A stretch of 64,000 bases of DNA. Source: UBA1535 sp964371035 (lineage in GTDB: Bacteria > Bacillota > Clostridia > Tissierellales > Sedimentibacteraceae). The stretch is taken from assembly GCA_964371035.1 (NCBI GenBank), contig CAYJLG010000011.1:1-64000 (forward strand), given 5' to 3'. Under the pieces are notes generated by a model that had not been told where the DNA came from, ran no database searches, and saw only the letters and a program-made list of their open reading frames with translations. Of this stretch, positions 63,958 to 64,000 are shown one piece after another. The stretch's first letter is position 1. Each line of letters starts with the position of its first letter. A program made the position numbers and the translations under genes.

Positions 63958-64000
63958 ATGAATACAAAATTAATGCGTACAAATGTGGTTATCGTTTTTA
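63958..64000 (+). CDS. start of a gene cut by the window edge
   Basis: ATG behind TTTGGAGG; MNTKLMRTNVVIVF, probably the first residues of a membrane protein. The operator with ATCGT repeats is reminiscent of genes for DUF2975 membrane proteins with YozG-type regulators, but that is only a guess. Confidence 0.55.
   Translation, partial: MNTKLMRTNVVIVF

Overview
The window is very AT-rich DNA with strong Shine-Dalgarno sites, short intergenic gaps and many Rho-independent terminators. Gene content points to an anaerobic, low-GC Gram-positive bacterium of the class Clostridia: a CIRCE-controlled hrcA-grpE-dnaK-dnaJ operon, a lysine-fermentation enzyme (3-aminobutyryl-CoA ammonia lyase), an ECF thiamine transporter under a TPP riboswitch, AsnA, an AhpC peroxiredoxin with its flavoprotein reductase, and proteins of the DUF1292 and (probably) DUF1540 families. 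A family such as Peptostreptococcaceae or a relative is a guess. No ribosomal RNA, phage or intact transposase gene was seen.

Layout. 1-5.5 kb: kal and the heat-shock operon, minus strand, with a perfect CIRCE operator over the start. 5.5-12 kb: small conserved proteins, glyA, alr, a hemolysin III-like protein, asnA and the riboswitch-controlled thiT. 12-16 kb: a 356-bp repeat with terminal inverted repeats, then a five-gene ABC-transporter operon. 16-25 kb: malQ, a diguanylate cyclase/phosphodiesterase-type protein, truA, a PurF-like protein lacking the usual N-terminal cysteine, a nitroreductase and a large exported protein. 25-32 kb: ahpC with an AhpF-type reductase of reversed domain order, and a CydDC-like exporter. 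32-35 kb: decayed genes (a broken metal-type regulator joined to an alcohol dehydrogenase tail) and a P-loop kinase fused to a ParB/sulfiredoxin-like domain. 35-41.5 kb: galE, a YibE/F protein, alkaline phosphatase and an ECF sigma/anti-sigma-like pair with an ECF-type promoter. 41.5-48 kb: a two-component operon with four phased TTAAACT boxes, then an accessory islet (AbiE toxin-antitoxin with a frameshifted toxin gene, a broken MFS gene) between two copies of a palindromic repeat, then tRNA-Val. 48-64 kb: htrA, ftsH, an MFS permease, an operon of a papain-fold protein, a GntR regulator and an ABC transporter behind a clear operator, a coiled-coil protein with a DUF1566-like domain, a GNAT/DUF2156/pseudouridine synthase operon, cinA and the start of a gene cut by the window edge.

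The most notable items are a dispersed repeat family (at least eight sites, one full-length copy, several lying in promoters or 5' leaders), the kinase-ParB-like fusion, the PurF-like protein without its glutaminase cysteine, the reversed-order AhpF, and several complete operator/promoter arrangements readable from sequence. All functional statements rest on reading motifs by eye; no database search was run.
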